Origin: Rhodospirillales bacterium
GTDB taxonomy: Bacteria > Pseudomonadota > Alphaproteobacteria > Reyranellales > Reyranellaceae
NCBI GenBank assembly: GCA_947466085.1
Contig: CANIEC010000010.1
Coordinates: 1 to 56,556, forward strand
DNA length: 56,556 nucleotides
Reading direction: 5' to 3'
A model generated the notes under the pieces. That model made no database searches. It was not told the origin of the DNA and worked only from the letters and a program-made list of their open reading frames with translations. Shown here piece by piece: positions 8,799 through 17,155 of the stretch. Positions within the stretch are counted from its first letter, which is position 1; every line of letters begins with the position of its first letter. A program made the position numbers and the translations under genes.

Positions 8799-9167
8799 AT
8801 GCGGTTTCCGACGTTGCTGACGGCGGCGGTCGTATTGGCCACCGTCGCCACTCCCGCCCGTGCCGAGCCGCGCTGGCTCGCCTGCAAGGTCACCGACCAG
8901 GGCGGGCAGGTGCGCAATTTCAGTGTCGTGTTCGACGATCGGCGCAACACGGTCGGAGTCTGGGACGGAATCTCGATGGCCGAGGGGACGAGCGTGGTCA
9001 TCACGTTCCAGGCGCTGCGGGCGACCTTTCCCAACTTCTCGATGACCTACAATCGCAACGACGGCGCCTTCTCGATGACGCCGCTCGGCGCCAACTACGG
9101 CGGCCTGCTGCACGGCGAATGCCGCCGCAGTCCGCCGCCGCCCGGCGTTCCGGCCGGGCAGCGGTAG
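8799..9167 (+). CDS. Secreted protein of unknown function
   Basis: The 122-residue protein has a clear signal peptide (MRFPTLLTAAVVLATVATPARA, cleavage after ARA), so it is exported to the periplasm or beyond. The mature part, about 100 residues, is polar and predicted mostly beta; it has two cysteines (in LACKVTD and HGECRRS) that could form one disulfide. It ends in a proline-rich tail. I do not recognise a family. It follows the SDR gene by 18 bases and may be cotranscribed, but no functional link is visible. Confidence 0.65.
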   Translation: MRFPTLLTAAVVLATVATPARAEPRWLACKVTDQGGQVRNFSVVFDDRRNTVGVWDGISMAEGTSVVITFQALRATFPNFSMTYNRNDGAFSMTPLGANYGGLLHGECRRSPPPPGVPAGQR

Positions 9168-9177
9168 CGACGCTTCG

Positions 9178-9792
9178 TCAGTAGCCGAGATCGGCCGGCT
9201 GCTCGCAGCGCAGGTCGGCGACGCTGTTCTCCGTCGCCTGGCGGCCCGGCGTCGTCTGGCCGTTGCAGGTGTAGCGGATGCGCAGCGTCTTGGTGAGGCG
9301 ATCGGGCATGCCGAAGATATAGGCCATCGCCGGCACCTGGCAGCGGGTCGAGCCTTCGCCACAGATGTCGCGGACCTGCTGGGTGACGTCGATGGTCGAG
9401 GACGGGCCGCCCCATGAGGCTTCGAGGATATCGATCCGACGCGGCACGATGGGCGCCTGGCCGACGCAGGCCATGCGGGCCTTGAAGGTCGGCGGCACAA
9501 CCTCGGCCAGTACGAAGTTCTGGGGCTGGCAGGTCCAGATCACGGTGAGCTTCTTTGCCAGATCTGCCCGATTGTCGTTGAAGGCCGGTCCATTGGCGAA
9601 CACGTCGCAGGGATAGCCTCCGGGGCAGGTGACCATGCTGGTCACATCGGCGCCGGGCCCCGCCTGTGGCAGGCCCCAGTAGGCGCGCTTGATCTGCGCC
9701 GTCGATTGCACCACCACGCGCGAGCCTTGGCTGCATGCGACGGCCGTGCCCACGATGGCCAATGCCAGAAGAAGTAGACGACCCCAAGCCAT
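9178..9792 (-). CDS. Secreted protein with two copies of a cysteine-containing domain, unknown function
   Basis: The 204-residue product begins MAWGRLLLLALAIVGTAVAC, a signal peptide that may be lipidated at the Cys, though the lipobox (AVAC) is weak. The mature region holds two related units, about residues 25-90 and 110-180. Each has an A-x-WG pattern, then DVT, then a two-cysteine segment, then a hydrophobic strand ending in TC (IWTCQPQN in the first, IRYTCNGQT in the second). The pattern resembles small lectin-like or DnaJC11-C-terminal-like beta domains, but this is tentative. The ATG at 9792 is preferred to an upstream one since it begins the signal peptide. Confidence 0.62.
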   Translation of the reverse strand: MAWGRLLLLALAIVGTAVACSQGSRVVVQSTAQIKRAYWGLPQAGPGADVTSMVTCPGGYPCDVFANGPAFNDNRADLAKKLTVIWTCQPQNFVLAEVVPPTFKARMACVGQAPIVPRRIDILEASWGGPSSTIDVTQQVRDICGEGSTRCQVPAMAYIFGMPDRLTKTLRIRYTCNGQTTPGRQATENSVADLRCEQPADLGY

Positions 9793-9879
9793 GAAACCCC
9801 CGGTCTTAAACTGCACTGCCAGTCCCAATATCCCGTGGGCAAACTAACGTCCGAGCGCGGTCGCGGCAATCGGCCATGC

Positions 9880-9907
9880 TTGACACTATTTGCACTCTCT
9901 TTAAAAG
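9880..9907 (+). promoter_or_regulatory. Candidate promoter for chrB-chrA
   Basis: A perfect TTGACA -35 hexamer at 9880-9885 is followed, after a 16-base spacer, by TAAAAG at 9902-9907 as a partial -10. It lies about 80 bases before the chrB start in an AT-richer patch, which is rare in this genome. Confidence 0.5.
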
Positions 9908-9916
9908 CAATGGCGA

Positions 9917-9936
9917 TGGGGATCGCGATCTCCCCA
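9917..9936. promoter_or_regulatory. Dyad-symmetric candidate operator upstream of chrB
   Basis: A 20-base dyad reads TGGGGATCGCGATCTCCCCA. Its core GATCGCGATC is a perfect palindrome, and GGG/CCC arms extend it with one unpaired T. It begins 10 bases after the proposed -10 element, so a bound protein would cover the transcription start. ChrB proteins are known chromate-responsive regulators of chr operons, so this is a plausible binding site; binding has not been shown. Confidence 0.4.
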
Positions 9937-9988
9937 CGAGGCGACAGCCGAAGCATCGCGTCCTGCTCCACTCAACAAGGACGCCGAC

Positions 9989-10819
9989 ATGACTTCGCCC
10001 AACGCAATTTCTCCCGACAAGCTCGCCCGCCTCATCGGCCGCCCCGACTCACCGTTACTGATAGACGTCTGCACCGAGGAGGACTTCGTTGCCAATCCGC
10101 ACCTCGTGCCCGGTGCGGTGCGTCGGCCGTGGGCCGAGGTGCCCGTGTGGGGACCGGCCCTGGTCGCCGCGCGGCGGCCCGCCGTGGTGGTCTGCAAGAA
10201 AGGCCTGAAACTCAGCCAGGGCGTCGCCGCATGGTTGCGCCACGAAGGTGTGCCGGCCGACGTGCTGGAGGGCGGGATTCTCGCCTGGCAGGCGGCCCGG
10301 CTGCCGACGGTGCCGGTCGAACGCCTGCCGCGGCGAGACACCAGCGGCCGCACCGTCTGGGTGACCCGCAGCCGTCCCAAGGTCGACCGCATCGCCTGCC
10401 CCTGGCTGATCCGCCGCTTTGTCGATCCACAGGCGGTCTTCCTTTTTGTGGCGCCGGCGGATGTGCTCGAGGTCGCCGACCGGTTCGGCGCGACGCCGTT
10501 CGACGTCGACCACCCGGACGTGCACTGGAGCCATCGCGGCGAGCGTTGCACGTTCGATCTCATGATCGAGGAATTCGGTCTGGAGACCCCGCCCCTGAAG
10601 CGGCTGGCCACGATCGTGCGCGGCGCCGACACGGGCCGCCCCGAACTTGCCCCCGAATCGGCGGGCCTGCTGGCTGCCTCGCTCGGCCTGTCGCGCATGT
10701 ATGCCGACGACCTCGCGCAACTCGAAGCGGGGCTCGCCCTCTACGATGCCTTCTATCGCTGGTGCCGCGACGCCGTCGACGAAGGTCACGACTGGCCGCC
10801 GACCGCGAGGAAATCATGA
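9989..10819 (+). CDS. chrB: ChrB-type chromate resistance/sensor protein with rhodanese domain
   Basis: The 276-residue protein has an N-terminal rhodanese-like domain (about residues 8-110) with the active-site cysteine Cys69 in VVVCKKG, and a C-terminal ChrB domain (about 125-260) that includes VTRSRPKVDRIACPWLIRRF and TFDLMIEEFGL. The ATG at 9989 is preceded by CAAGGA. ChrB proteins regulate or assist chromate efflux. The gene overlaps chrA by four bases (ATGA), so the pair forms one operon behind the promoter and dyad at 9880-9936. Many ChrB proteins have a longer N-terminal regulator domain; the rhodanese version is a known variant. Confidence 0.86.
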   Translation: MTSPNAISPDKLARLIGRPDSPLLIDVCTEEDFVANPHLVPGAVRRPWAEVPVWGPALVAARRPAVVVCKKGLKLSQGVAAWLRHEGVPADVLEGGILAWQAARLPTVPVERLPRRDTSGRTVWVTRSRPKVDRIACPWLIRRFVDPQAVFLFVAPADVLEVADRFGATPFDVDHPDVHWSHRGERCTFDLMIEEFGLETPPLKRLATIVRGADTGRPELAPESAGLLAASLGLSRMYADDLAQLEAGLALYDAFYRWCRDAVDEGHDWPPTARKS

Positions 10820-12180
10820 GTGAGCCGAGAGCGCACGGCGTCTCGTTTGGCGAGGCGATGAAGGTCTGGGCACGCGTTGCGGCCCTTTCCTTCGGCGGCC
10901 CCGCCGGCCAGATCGCGGTGATGCATCGCATCATCGTCGAGGAGAAGAAGTGGATCGGCGAGCAGCGGTTCCTGCAGGCGCTGAACTACTGCACCCTGCT
11001 GCCCGGTCCCGAGGCGCAGCAGCTGGCGACCTATATCGGCTGGCTGATGCACCGCACGGCGGGCGGCCTGCTGGCCGGGACGCTGTTCGTCCTGCCCGGC
11101 CTCGTGGCCATCATGGCGCTGTCATGGGTCTACGTGCTGCTGGGCAAGGTCACCCTGGTGCAGGGCCTGTTCTTCGGGCTGAAAGCCGCCGTGCTGGTCA
11201 TCGTGATCGAGGCGGTGCTGCGGGTGGGGCGGCGGGCGCTGCGCAACAATGCCATGCGCCTGCTGGCGGCCGCGGCCTTCGTCGCGATCTTCTTCTACGG
11301 CGTGCCGTTCCCTCTGATCGTCGTCGCAGCAGGGCTGATCGGTTTCACCGCCACGAAGCTCGGCCGGTCCGAATTCCAGGCCGGTGGCCACGGCGCGGGC
11401 GGCCATGCCGGGTTGGGAGATGCGCAGTCGCTGCTGGGCGAGGCGACCCCCGCGCATGCCAGGCCCAATCTCGCCTGGACGCTGTCGATCGGCGCCATAT
11501 TCCTGATCCTTTGGCTGGCGCCGGTCGGGCTGTTGTGGCTCCTGCGCGGACCCGACGACATCTTCACGCAGATCGCCGTGTTCTTCAGCAAGATGGCGGT
11601 GGTGACGTTCGGCGGCGCCTACGCCGTGCTGGCCTATGTCGCACAGCAGGCGGTCGAACAGTATGGCTGGGTCACCGCCGGCGAGATGCTGGACGGGCTC
11701 GGGCTGGCGGAATCGACGCCCGGGCCGCTGATCATGGTGACGCAGTTCGTGGGCTTCCTCGGCGCCTGGCGCGACCCGGGTGGACTGTCCCCGTTGCTCG
11801 CCGCAACCCTGGGCGGGCTGCTCACCACCTGGGTCACGTTCGTGCCCTGCTTCCTGTGGATCTTCGTCGGCGCGCCCTATGTCGAGGCGCTGCGGTCCAA
11901 CAAGGCGCTGTCGGGCGCGCTGGCGGCCATCACCGCGGCGATCGTGGGCGTGATCCTGAACCTCGCGGTCTGGTTTGGGCTGCAGGTGCTGTTCGCCGAA
12001 CTGCGCCCGGTCAGCCTGCTCGGCGCCACCCTCGACGTGCCGGTGCTTGGGTCGGCGAACGTCGCGGCCGTCGCACTGGCGGCGGCCTGTGCGGTTGCTG
12101 TATTCCGCTTCCGCTTCGGGATGATCCCGGTCCTGCTGGCCAGTTCGATGGCCGGCATCGTCTACGCATTGATGTTATAG
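10816..12180 (+). CDS. chrA: ChrA chromate efflux transporter
   Basis: The 454-residue membrane protein is a long-chain CHR transporter made of two homologous halves. The first carries [15 protein letters not shown] near residue 25 and [17 protein letters not shown] near 65; the second carries [14 protein letters not shown] near 265 and [19 protein letters not shown] near 305. These FGGP/FGGA and PGP motifs are family hallmarks. It exports chromate from the cytoplasm. The start codon overlaps the chrB stop, so expression follows chrB. Confidence 0.93.
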   Translation: MSEPRAHGVSFGEAMKVWARVAALSFGGPAGQIAVMHRIIVEEKKWIGEQRFLQALNYCTLLPGPEAQQLATYIGWLMHRTAGGLLAGTLFVLPGLVAIMALSWVYVLLGKVTLVQGLFFGLKAAVLVIVIEAVLRVGRRALRNNAMRLLAAAAFVAIFFYGVPFPLIVVAAGLIGFTATKLGRSEFQAGGHGAGGHAGLGDAQSLLGEATPAHARPNLAWTLSIGAIFLILWLAPVGLLWLLRGPDDIFTQIAVFFSKMAVVTFGGAYAVLAYVAQQAVEQYGWVTAGEMLDGLGLAESTPGPLIMVTQFVGFLGAWRDPGGLSPLLAATLGGLLTTWVTFVPCFLWIFVGAPYVEALRSNKALSGALAAITAAIVGVILNLAVWFGLQVLFAELRPVSLLGATLDVPVLGSANVAAVALAAACAVAVFRFRFGMIPVLLASSMAGIVYALML

Positions 12181-12186
12181 GAAGCC

Positions 12187-12432
12187 ATGACCGACACTCT
12201 CCCCGATCGCCTGTCCACCAATCCCAAGAGCCCGCATTATGACGAGGCGCTTCTCCAGCGCGGCATCGGCATCAAGTTCGATGGCCAGGAGAAGACCAAC
12301 GTCGAGGAGTATTGCGTGAGCGAGGGCTGGATCCGTGTGGCCGTCGGCAAGACGGTGGACCGCAAGGGCAATCCGCTCACCATCAAGCTCAAGGGCACTG
12401 TCGAGCCGTTCTTCGAGACCAAGAAGTCCTAG
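12187..12432 (+). CDS. DUF3297 family protein
   Basis: The 81-residue protein ([20 protein letters not shown] at the start; [17 protein letters not shown] in the middle) matches DUF3297, short soluble proteins common in Proteobacteria and often annotated as glutathione peroxidase-associated, with no proven activity. It lies six bases after the chrA stop with a TAGGAAG ribosome-binding site overlapping that stop, so it probably belongs to the chr operon transcript. Confidence 0.82.
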   Translation: MTDTLPDRLSTNPKSPHYDEALLQRGIGIKFDGQEKTNVEEYCVSEGWIRVAVGKTVDRKGNPLTIKLKGTVEPFFETKKS

Positions 12433-12442
12433 AGAAGACTGA

Positions 12443-13432
12443 ATGGCATGGCCGCACGCGGATGACGACCTACCGAAGCGGCAGCCGCGCCGGCGCGCGA
12501 TGCTGGGCGGTGCGCTCGGCCTGCTGCTCGCGTCCGGGCCGGCCGGAGCGCAGCCCGTGAAGGTCCGCCTCGGCACGGCGACGCCGGGCGGCGGCTTCCC
12601 GGTCTATGGCGCGGCCTTCGTCGAGGGCGTGCGCCGCTTCGATCCGGCACTCGAGATCGAGGCGATCAACACCAAGGGCAGCACCGAGAACGTGCCGATG
12701 CTCGAGGCCGGCACGCTCGACATCGCGCTGGTCCAGGGCGAGGTCGTCCATGCGGCGCTGCAGGGCGTGGGCCGCGCGCCGGCCGACCTGCGTGTGCTGA
12801 CGGCGATGTATCCGACGGCCGGCATGTTCGTCGTGCGGGCCGATTCGCCCTATCGCACCATTGCCGATCTCAAGGGCAAGCCGGTCGCCTGGGGCGCCGG
12901 CGGTTCGGGCCTGGTGATCCTCGGTCGCTATGCCATGGACGGGCTCGGCCTCGATGCCGCCAGGGACTTCCAGCCGATCTATCTCGAGCGCGCCGGCGAT
13001 GGCCCGGCGATGGTGCTCGACGGCCGGGTTGCCGCGTTGTGGGGTGGCGGCAATGGCTGGCCGGGCTTCATGACCATGGCCCGGAGCCAGGACGGCGCCC
13101 GCTTCATCGCGCCCGATGGCGACGAGATCCGGCGGATCCTCGCCAAACACCCGTTCCTCAAGCCCGTCACGCAGCCCGCCGGAAGTTTCCCCGGGCAGGC
13201 CACGGCCATACCCTCTGTTGGCTCCTGGAGTTTCGTGCTCGCTCGTCCCGGGCTGGACGAGACCGCGGCCTACCGCATCGTCAAGGCGCTGCACGCCCTG
13301 CAGCAGGCCAGCAACCCGCCGCCGCAGCTCGTCGACACGACAGCCGCCAACACGGTCGCCGTGGTGCCCGGGCGCGAGAAACTGCACCCCGGTGCCGCCC
13401 GATTCTACCGCGAGATCGGCCTTCTCACGTAA
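12443..13432 (+). CDS. TAXI-family solute-binding protein
   Basis: The 329-residue protein is a TRAP-associated extracytoplasmic immunogenic (TAXI) binding protein. After a Lys/Arg-rich start (KRQPRRRAMLGGALG) that resembles a twin-arginine or Sec signal ending near AGAQP, the mature part has the family's VRLGTATPGGGFPVYGAAF, an INTKGSTENVPMLEAG ligand-loop segment, and LVQGEVVHAAL. TAXI proteins deliver organic acids such as glutamate or 2-oxoglutarate to a TRAP membrane subunit, but no such subunit lies in this window. It begins 10 bases after DUF3297. Confidence 0.85.
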   Translation: MAWPHADDDLPKRQPRRRAMLGGALGLLLASGPAGAQPVKVRLGTATPGGGFPVYGAAFVEGVRRFDPALEIEAINTKGSTENVPMLEAGTLDIALVQGEVVHAALQGVGRAPADLRVLTAMYPTAGMFVVRADSPYRTIADLKGKPVAWGAGGSGLVILGRYAMDGLGLDAARDFQPIYLERAGDGPAMVLDGRVAALWGGGNGWPGFMTMARSQDGARFIAPDGDEIRRILAKHPFLKPVTQPAGSFPGQATAIPSVGSWSFVLARPGLDETAAYRIVKALHALQQASNPPPQLVDTTAANTVAVVPGREKLHPGAARFYREIGLLT

Positions 13433-13481
13433 CCAACGGCAGCCCAGAGGGGCCGGGCGCGGCCAAGGCGAAGTAGCCAGG

Positions 13482-14456
13482 CTACTCCGGCTTCAACAGC
13501 CCCTTCTTCGCGAGTTCGCCGATCCCGGCATCCTCGGTCTTGAGGAAGGCCGCGAATGCCTCCGGTGTCGACGGGCGGACCGTCGCGCCGAGCTCGGCGA
13601 ACTTCTGCTTGATCGCCGCGTCATCGAGCGCGGCGGCCACGGAAGCGTTGAGCGTGGAGATGATCGCGGGCGGCGTGTCTTGCCTGACGAAGAGTCCCAA
13701 GGTCGTGCCGCCGTCGAAGGCCGTACAACCGGTCTCGGCCAGGGTTGGCACGTCGGGAAGTTCCGGGGCGCGCTTCTCGCCGACGACGACCAGCGCGCGC
13801 AGCTTGCCGGACTTGATGTGAGGGAGCGAGCTGCTGAGCTGGTCGCAGTAGCTGTCGATCTGTCCGGCCAGCGCGTCGTTCAGGCCGACACCCGAGCCGC
13901 GATAGGGCACGATCGCGAAGCTCACCTTCTCGTTCTCCTGGATGCGCAGGATGTCGGTATGGTTCGGCGTCCCGTTGCCGGCATGGCCCATGCTGATCGT
14001 GCCGGGCTTCTCCTTGGCCGCGGCCAGCAACGACTGCCAATCCTTGAAGCGGCTGTTGGCCGGCACCACGACGATCATGGGCACGGTGCTCAGCATGCTG
14101 ACCGGGGCGAAGGAGGGAACCATCGACGGCTTGCCGGCCATCAGCGGCGAGACGTAGAGCGTGCCGAAAGCCGCGATCACCATCGTGTAGCCGTCCGCGG
14201 GCGCCTGCAGCACCAGCTCCTGGCCGACGACCCCGCCCGCGCCGGGACGGTTGTCGATCAGCACCGGCTGTCCCAACTTGCGCGACATGCCTTCGCCCGC
14301 AAGGCGCGCGGTGACGTCGGCATTGCCGCCGGCTGCGAAGGGAACGATGAGGCGAAGGGGCTTGGTCGGAAAGGACTGGGCCCGGGCGCCGAAGCCGGTC
14401 GCCAGGGCCGTCGTTGCCGCCAGCCCGCCGAGCAGGAATTTCCGTCTGTGTGCCAC
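13482..14456 (-). CDS. Bug/TctC-family solute-binding protein (orphan)
   Basis: The 324-residue periplasmic binding protein has a signal peptide (MAHRRKFLLGGLAATTALATGFGARAQ) and the Bug family core: KPLRLIVPFAAGGNADVTARLAGEGMSRKLGQPVLIDNRPGAGG, then ADGYTMVIAAFGTL, and DVPTLAETG near residue 240. Bug proteins bind carboxylates and amides; the tctA/tctB membrane genes are absent here. It ends in a short AGTAGCC-A-GGCTACT hairpin that overlaps the stop. It faces the TAXI gene convergently. Confidence 0.9.
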   Translation of the reverse strand: MAHRRKFLLGGLAATTALATGFGARAQSFPTKPLRLIVPFAAGGNADVTARLAGEGMSRKLGQPVLIDNRPGAGGVVGQELVLQAPADGYTMVIAAFGTLYVSPLMAGKPSMVPSFAPVSMLSTVPMIVVVPANSRFKDWQSLLAAAKEKPGTISMGHAGNGTPNHTDILRIQENEKVSFAIVPYRGSGVGLNDALAGQIDSYCDQLSSSLPHIKSGKLRALVVVGEKRAPELPDVPTLAETGCTAFDGGTTLGLFVRQDTPPAIISTLNASVAAALDDAAIKQKFAELGATVRPSTPEAFAAFLKTEDAGIGELAKKGLLKPE

Positions 14457-14614
14457 GATGCGTTTCCTCCATTATCGATTGGGGGAAGCATCCGCCTGGA
14501 TGCCGGGCTGGGCTACTGCAATCGCCGGGTACTTTCGCGGCCCGAAAAGGTCACGTCGCAGCTCTTGCCGCGCGATCGCGAGCGGCTTCGCCACGCGCGC
14601 GGGCGGCTGGTGCC

Positions 14615-14992
14615 CTAGTTGCTGTTCTCCAGGTGCCTCAGCACATATCGACGGCCCTCGCGTTCGACATCGAAGCGCACGCGATCGCCGGCGCTCAGAC
14701 CTTTCAGCATTGCGGGATCCTCGACGGCAAAGACCCGCACCCCGCCCTCGGGAAGCAGGGGCAAGGGACGGTACTCCAGAGTGATCCGACCCGCGGCGGG
14801 ATCGACGGCCACGACCCGGCCGCTGCCGAGAGGCGTGTCATCCGGCACTTCGGCGGTGCAGTTCTGGAGATCCGTTTCGCCGTCCATATCGGCAAGGGTC
14901 GGCAGGGTGGCTGCCGAAAGCGGCGAGACAACGAAGGGCGAAAACGCCAGCGCAGCAAGCGCCGCAGCAAGCGTGATGGACTTGGTGAACAT
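14615..14992 (-). CDS. CusF-like periplasmic protein lacking the copper ligands
   Basis: The 125-residue protein has a signal peptide (MFTKSITLAAALAALAF, cleaved near LSAA) and a CusF-type small beta-barrel from about residue 55: VVAVDPAAGRITLEYRPLP, then VEDPAMLKGLSAGDRVRF, then RRYVLRHLEN. In true CusF the ITLxH histidine and the WPxMxM motif bind Cu(I)/Ag(I). Here the His is Tyr and the WPxMxM stretch reads LPEGGVRVF, so the known metal site is missing. The ATG at 14992 is chosen because the signal peptide begins there. Confidence 0.65.
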   Translation of the reverse strand: MFTKSITLAAALAALAFSPFVVSPLSAATLPTLADMDGETDLQNCTAEVPDDTPLGSGRVVAVDPAAGRITLEYRPLPLLPEGGVRVFAVEDPAMLKGLSAGDRVRFDVEREGRRYVLRHLENSN

Positions 14993-15103
14993 CGGGCTGA
15001 ACTTTCCAGAATGAACGCTACTCAGGGCATGCAATCTGGGACCGTGCTGCCGGATTTCCAGTGGCTACAGGCCGTTTACGAACCAACGATCACGCTTGTC
15101 ACA

Positions 15104-15129
15104 GCCCCGAAAGCGCGTGTTTTCGGGGC
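15104..15129 (-). terminator. Hairpin between phhB and the CusF-like gene
   Basis: A perfect 9-bp stem (GCCCCGAAA with TTTCGGGGC) encloses an 8-base loop. It lies after the phhB stop on that strand and before the next gene. There is no T run, so it may be a weak terminator or only a processing site. Confidence 0.4.
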
Positions 15130-15196
15130 CGATCAATTTGCGCGGGACCGGTAGGTAACCTCGAGTTGAACTGCGGTTGAAGACAGTGGCCGGCCC

Positions 15197-15484
15197 TCAG
15201 GCGACGGAGTCGATGACCTTGGCCAGCGCCACGTCCTTCTCCGACAGGCCGCCGGCGTCATGCGTCGACAACACGATCTCGACCTTGTTGTAGACGTTGG
15301 ACCATTCAGGATGGTGGTCGGCCTTCTCGGCCGCCATCGCGACGCGGGTCATGAAGCCCCAGGCCTCGTTGAAGTCGGCGAACTTGAAGCTCTTCTGCAG
15401 GGCGTCGCGCCCGCGCACCTTCTTCCAGCCCTTGATCGAGGCCAGGGCCTGGGTGCGGGCCTTGCCGGCGAGTTTGGCGGTCAT
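15197..15484 (-). CDS. phhB: Pterin-4a-carbinolamine dehydratase (PhhB)
   Basis: The 95-residue protein is a 4a-hydroxytetrahydrobiopterin dehydratase. The active-site signature E-K-A-D-H-H-P-E-W spans residues 53-61, with the catalytic His pair 57-58. The enzyme recycles the pterin formed by aromatic amino-acid hydroxylases and also serves molybdopterin-related roles. No hydroxylase gene lies nearby. It is divergent from the substrate-binding protein gene. Confidence 0.9.
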   Translation of the reverse strand: MTAKLAGKARTQALASIKGWKKVRGRDALQKSFKFADFNEAWGFMTRVAMAAEKADHHPEWSNVYNKVEIVLSTHDAGGLSEKDVALAKVIDSVA

Positions 15485-15565
15485 CTGTTCTCTCCTCGGT
15501 TGGCGTGAAGCTTGCCTCATCGCGGGCCAGCAGCCTAGGCTCGCCGCAACAAACCGGAGGCGTTC

Positions 15566-17104
15566 TTGAAAATCACCCGTCGCACTGCCCTGCTTTCGAC
15601 CACCGCCGCCATGCTCGGTGCCGCCGCCGCGACGCCTGCCTCTGCCCAGAAGGCTGCCGACCAGCTGCGCATCCTGTTCAACGACGCCGTGCCCAACGTC
15701 GACATGTATTTCAACAGCCAGCGCACCGGACTGATCCTGGCGCACCAGGCCTGGGACATGCTGGTGCACCGCGATCCCGCGACCTTCGAGATCAAGCCGT
15801 CGCTGGCCACCGACTGGAAGTTCACCGACGACAGCACGCTCGATCTCACGATCCGCCAGGGGGTGAAGTTCCACGACGGCAGCACGCTCTCGCCCGACGA
15901 CGTCGTCTACACGATCAACATGGCGGCCGATCCCGCCTCCAAGGTCGCCACTCCGTCGAACTACGCCTGGATCGACAAGGCCGAGAAGACCGGCGACTGG
16001 ACGGTGCGCATCAAGATGAAGCGGCCGACGCCGGCGGCGCTCGAATACCTCGCCATGGTGACGCCGATCCATCCCAAGGCCTATCGCGAGAAGGTGGGAC
16101 CCGAGGGCTTCTCCGCCAAGCCGGTCGGCGCCGGCCCGTACAAGATCGTCAAGAATGACCAGGGCAAGGAAGTGTTCTTCGAGCGCTTCGACGACTACTG
16201 GAAGGGCTCGCCCAAGGGCGTCCCGGCGATCAAGAAGCTGCATGTCCGCTTCGTGCCCGACCTCGCCACCGCGGTGACCGAGCTGCTGGCCCAGCGCGCG
16301 GACTGGATCTGGAACATCAATCCCGACCAGACCAACGACATCAACAAGATGCCGTTCCTCCAGGCCGTGCGACAGGAGTCGATGCGAGTCGGCTATCTCT
16401 CGATCGACGCCGCGGGCCGCTCCGGCGCCGACAACCCGCTCACCAAGCTCAAAGTGCGCCAGGCCATCTGGCACGCCGTCGACCGCAAGCAGTTCGCCGA
16501 CAAGCTGGTCGGCGGCGGCAGCCGCGTGCCGCCGGCACCGTGCTTCCCCAGCCAGTTCGGCTGCGATGCCGACGCCGCCGTGAAGTATGACTTCGATCCG
16601 GCCAAGGCCAAGGCGCTGCTGGCCGAGGCGGGTTATCCCAACGGCTTCGACGTCGAGATGGTGAGCTACGTCCAGCCGACCTCGTGGGGCGCGGCGATCC
16701 AGAACTATCTCACCGCCGTCGGCATTCGCGTCAAGATCACCCAGCTTCAGGTCTCGCCGGCCATCCAGAAGGCCCAGAAGGGCGAGGCGCCGCTCTACAT
16801 GGCAAGCTGGGGCAGCTACTCGATCAACGACGTCTCGGCGATCCTGCCCGTCATGTTCGGCGCCGGCGCGCTCGACAACTATTCGAAGGATCCCGAACTT
16901 GAGAAGCTGGTCGCCGAAGGCGGCGCCACGTCCAATACCGAGGCCCGCAAGAAGGCCTATTCGGCCGCGGTGAAGATCGCGACCGAGAAGGCCTACTGGC
17001 TGCCGATCAACACCTATGTGAACACCTACGCCTTCTCGAAGGGCCTGGAGTTCAAGACCTTCCCGGACGAGCTGCCGCGCTTCTACTTCGCCAAGTGGAA
17101 GTGA
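15566..17104 (+). CDS. ABC transporter substrate-binding protein, family 5 (peptide/dipeptide type)
   Basis: The 512-residue protein belongs to SBP family 5 (DppA/OppA/NikA). It has a signal peptide ([20 protein letters not shown], cleaved after ASA), then [17 protein letters not shown], the [22 protein letters not shown] segment near residue 95 and [13 protein letters not shown] near 188, typical of the family. It uses a TTG start at 15566 with a strong CCGGAGG site five bases upstream. The four membrane and ATPase genes of a matching transporter lie convergently just downstream on the other strand, so the system is probably complete though split over two transcripts. Confidence 0.9.
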   Translation: MKITRRTALLSTTAAMLGAAAATPASAQKAADQLRILFNDAVPNVDMYFNSQRTGLILAHQAWDMLVHRDPATFEIKPSLATDWKFTDDSTLDLTIRQGVKFHDGSTLSPDDVVYTINMAADPASKVATPSNYAWIDKAEKTGDWTVRIKMKRPTPAALEYLAMVTPIHPKAYREKVGPEGFSAKPVGAGPYKIVKNDQGKEVFFERFDDYWKGSPKGVPAIKKLHVRFVPDLATAVTELLAQRADWIWNINPDQTNDINKMPFLQAVRQESMRVGYLSIDAAGRSGADNPLTKLKVRQAIWHAVDRKQFADKLVGGGSRVPPAPCFPSQFGCDADAAVKYDFDPAKAKALLAEAGYPNGFDVEMVSYVQPTSWGAAIQNYLTAVGIRVKITQLQVSPAIQKAQKGEAPLYMASWGSYSINDVSAILPVMFGAGALDNYSKDPELEKLVAEGGATSNTEARKKAYSAAVKIATEKAYWLPINTYVNTYAFSKGLEFKTFPDELPRFYFAKWK

Positions 17105-17123
17105 CGCGCGTAAGCGCGTCACT
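17100..17123. terminator. 10-bp hairpin at the convergent gene ends
   Basis: A perfect 10-bp stem (AGTGACGCGC and GCGCGTCACT) with a GTAA loop includes the stop codon of the substrate-binding protein gene. It lies between two convergent genes and could end transcription from either side, although no T run follows. Confidence 0.5.
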
Positions 17124-17150
17124 TCCATCCCGAGCGTAGCCGAGGGATCT
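17124..17150. repeat. Single REP-like arm (CCCGAGCG...GAGGGATCT type)
   Basis: The stretch reads TCCATCCCGAGCG then TAGCCGAGGGATCT. It matches one arm of the inverted repeats at 28201-28272, 28571-28667 and 35990-36088 with a few differences. No partner arm is nearby, so it appears to be a decayed solo copy, again located between convergent gene ends. Confidence 0.55.
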
Positions 17151-17155
17151 CTCTG

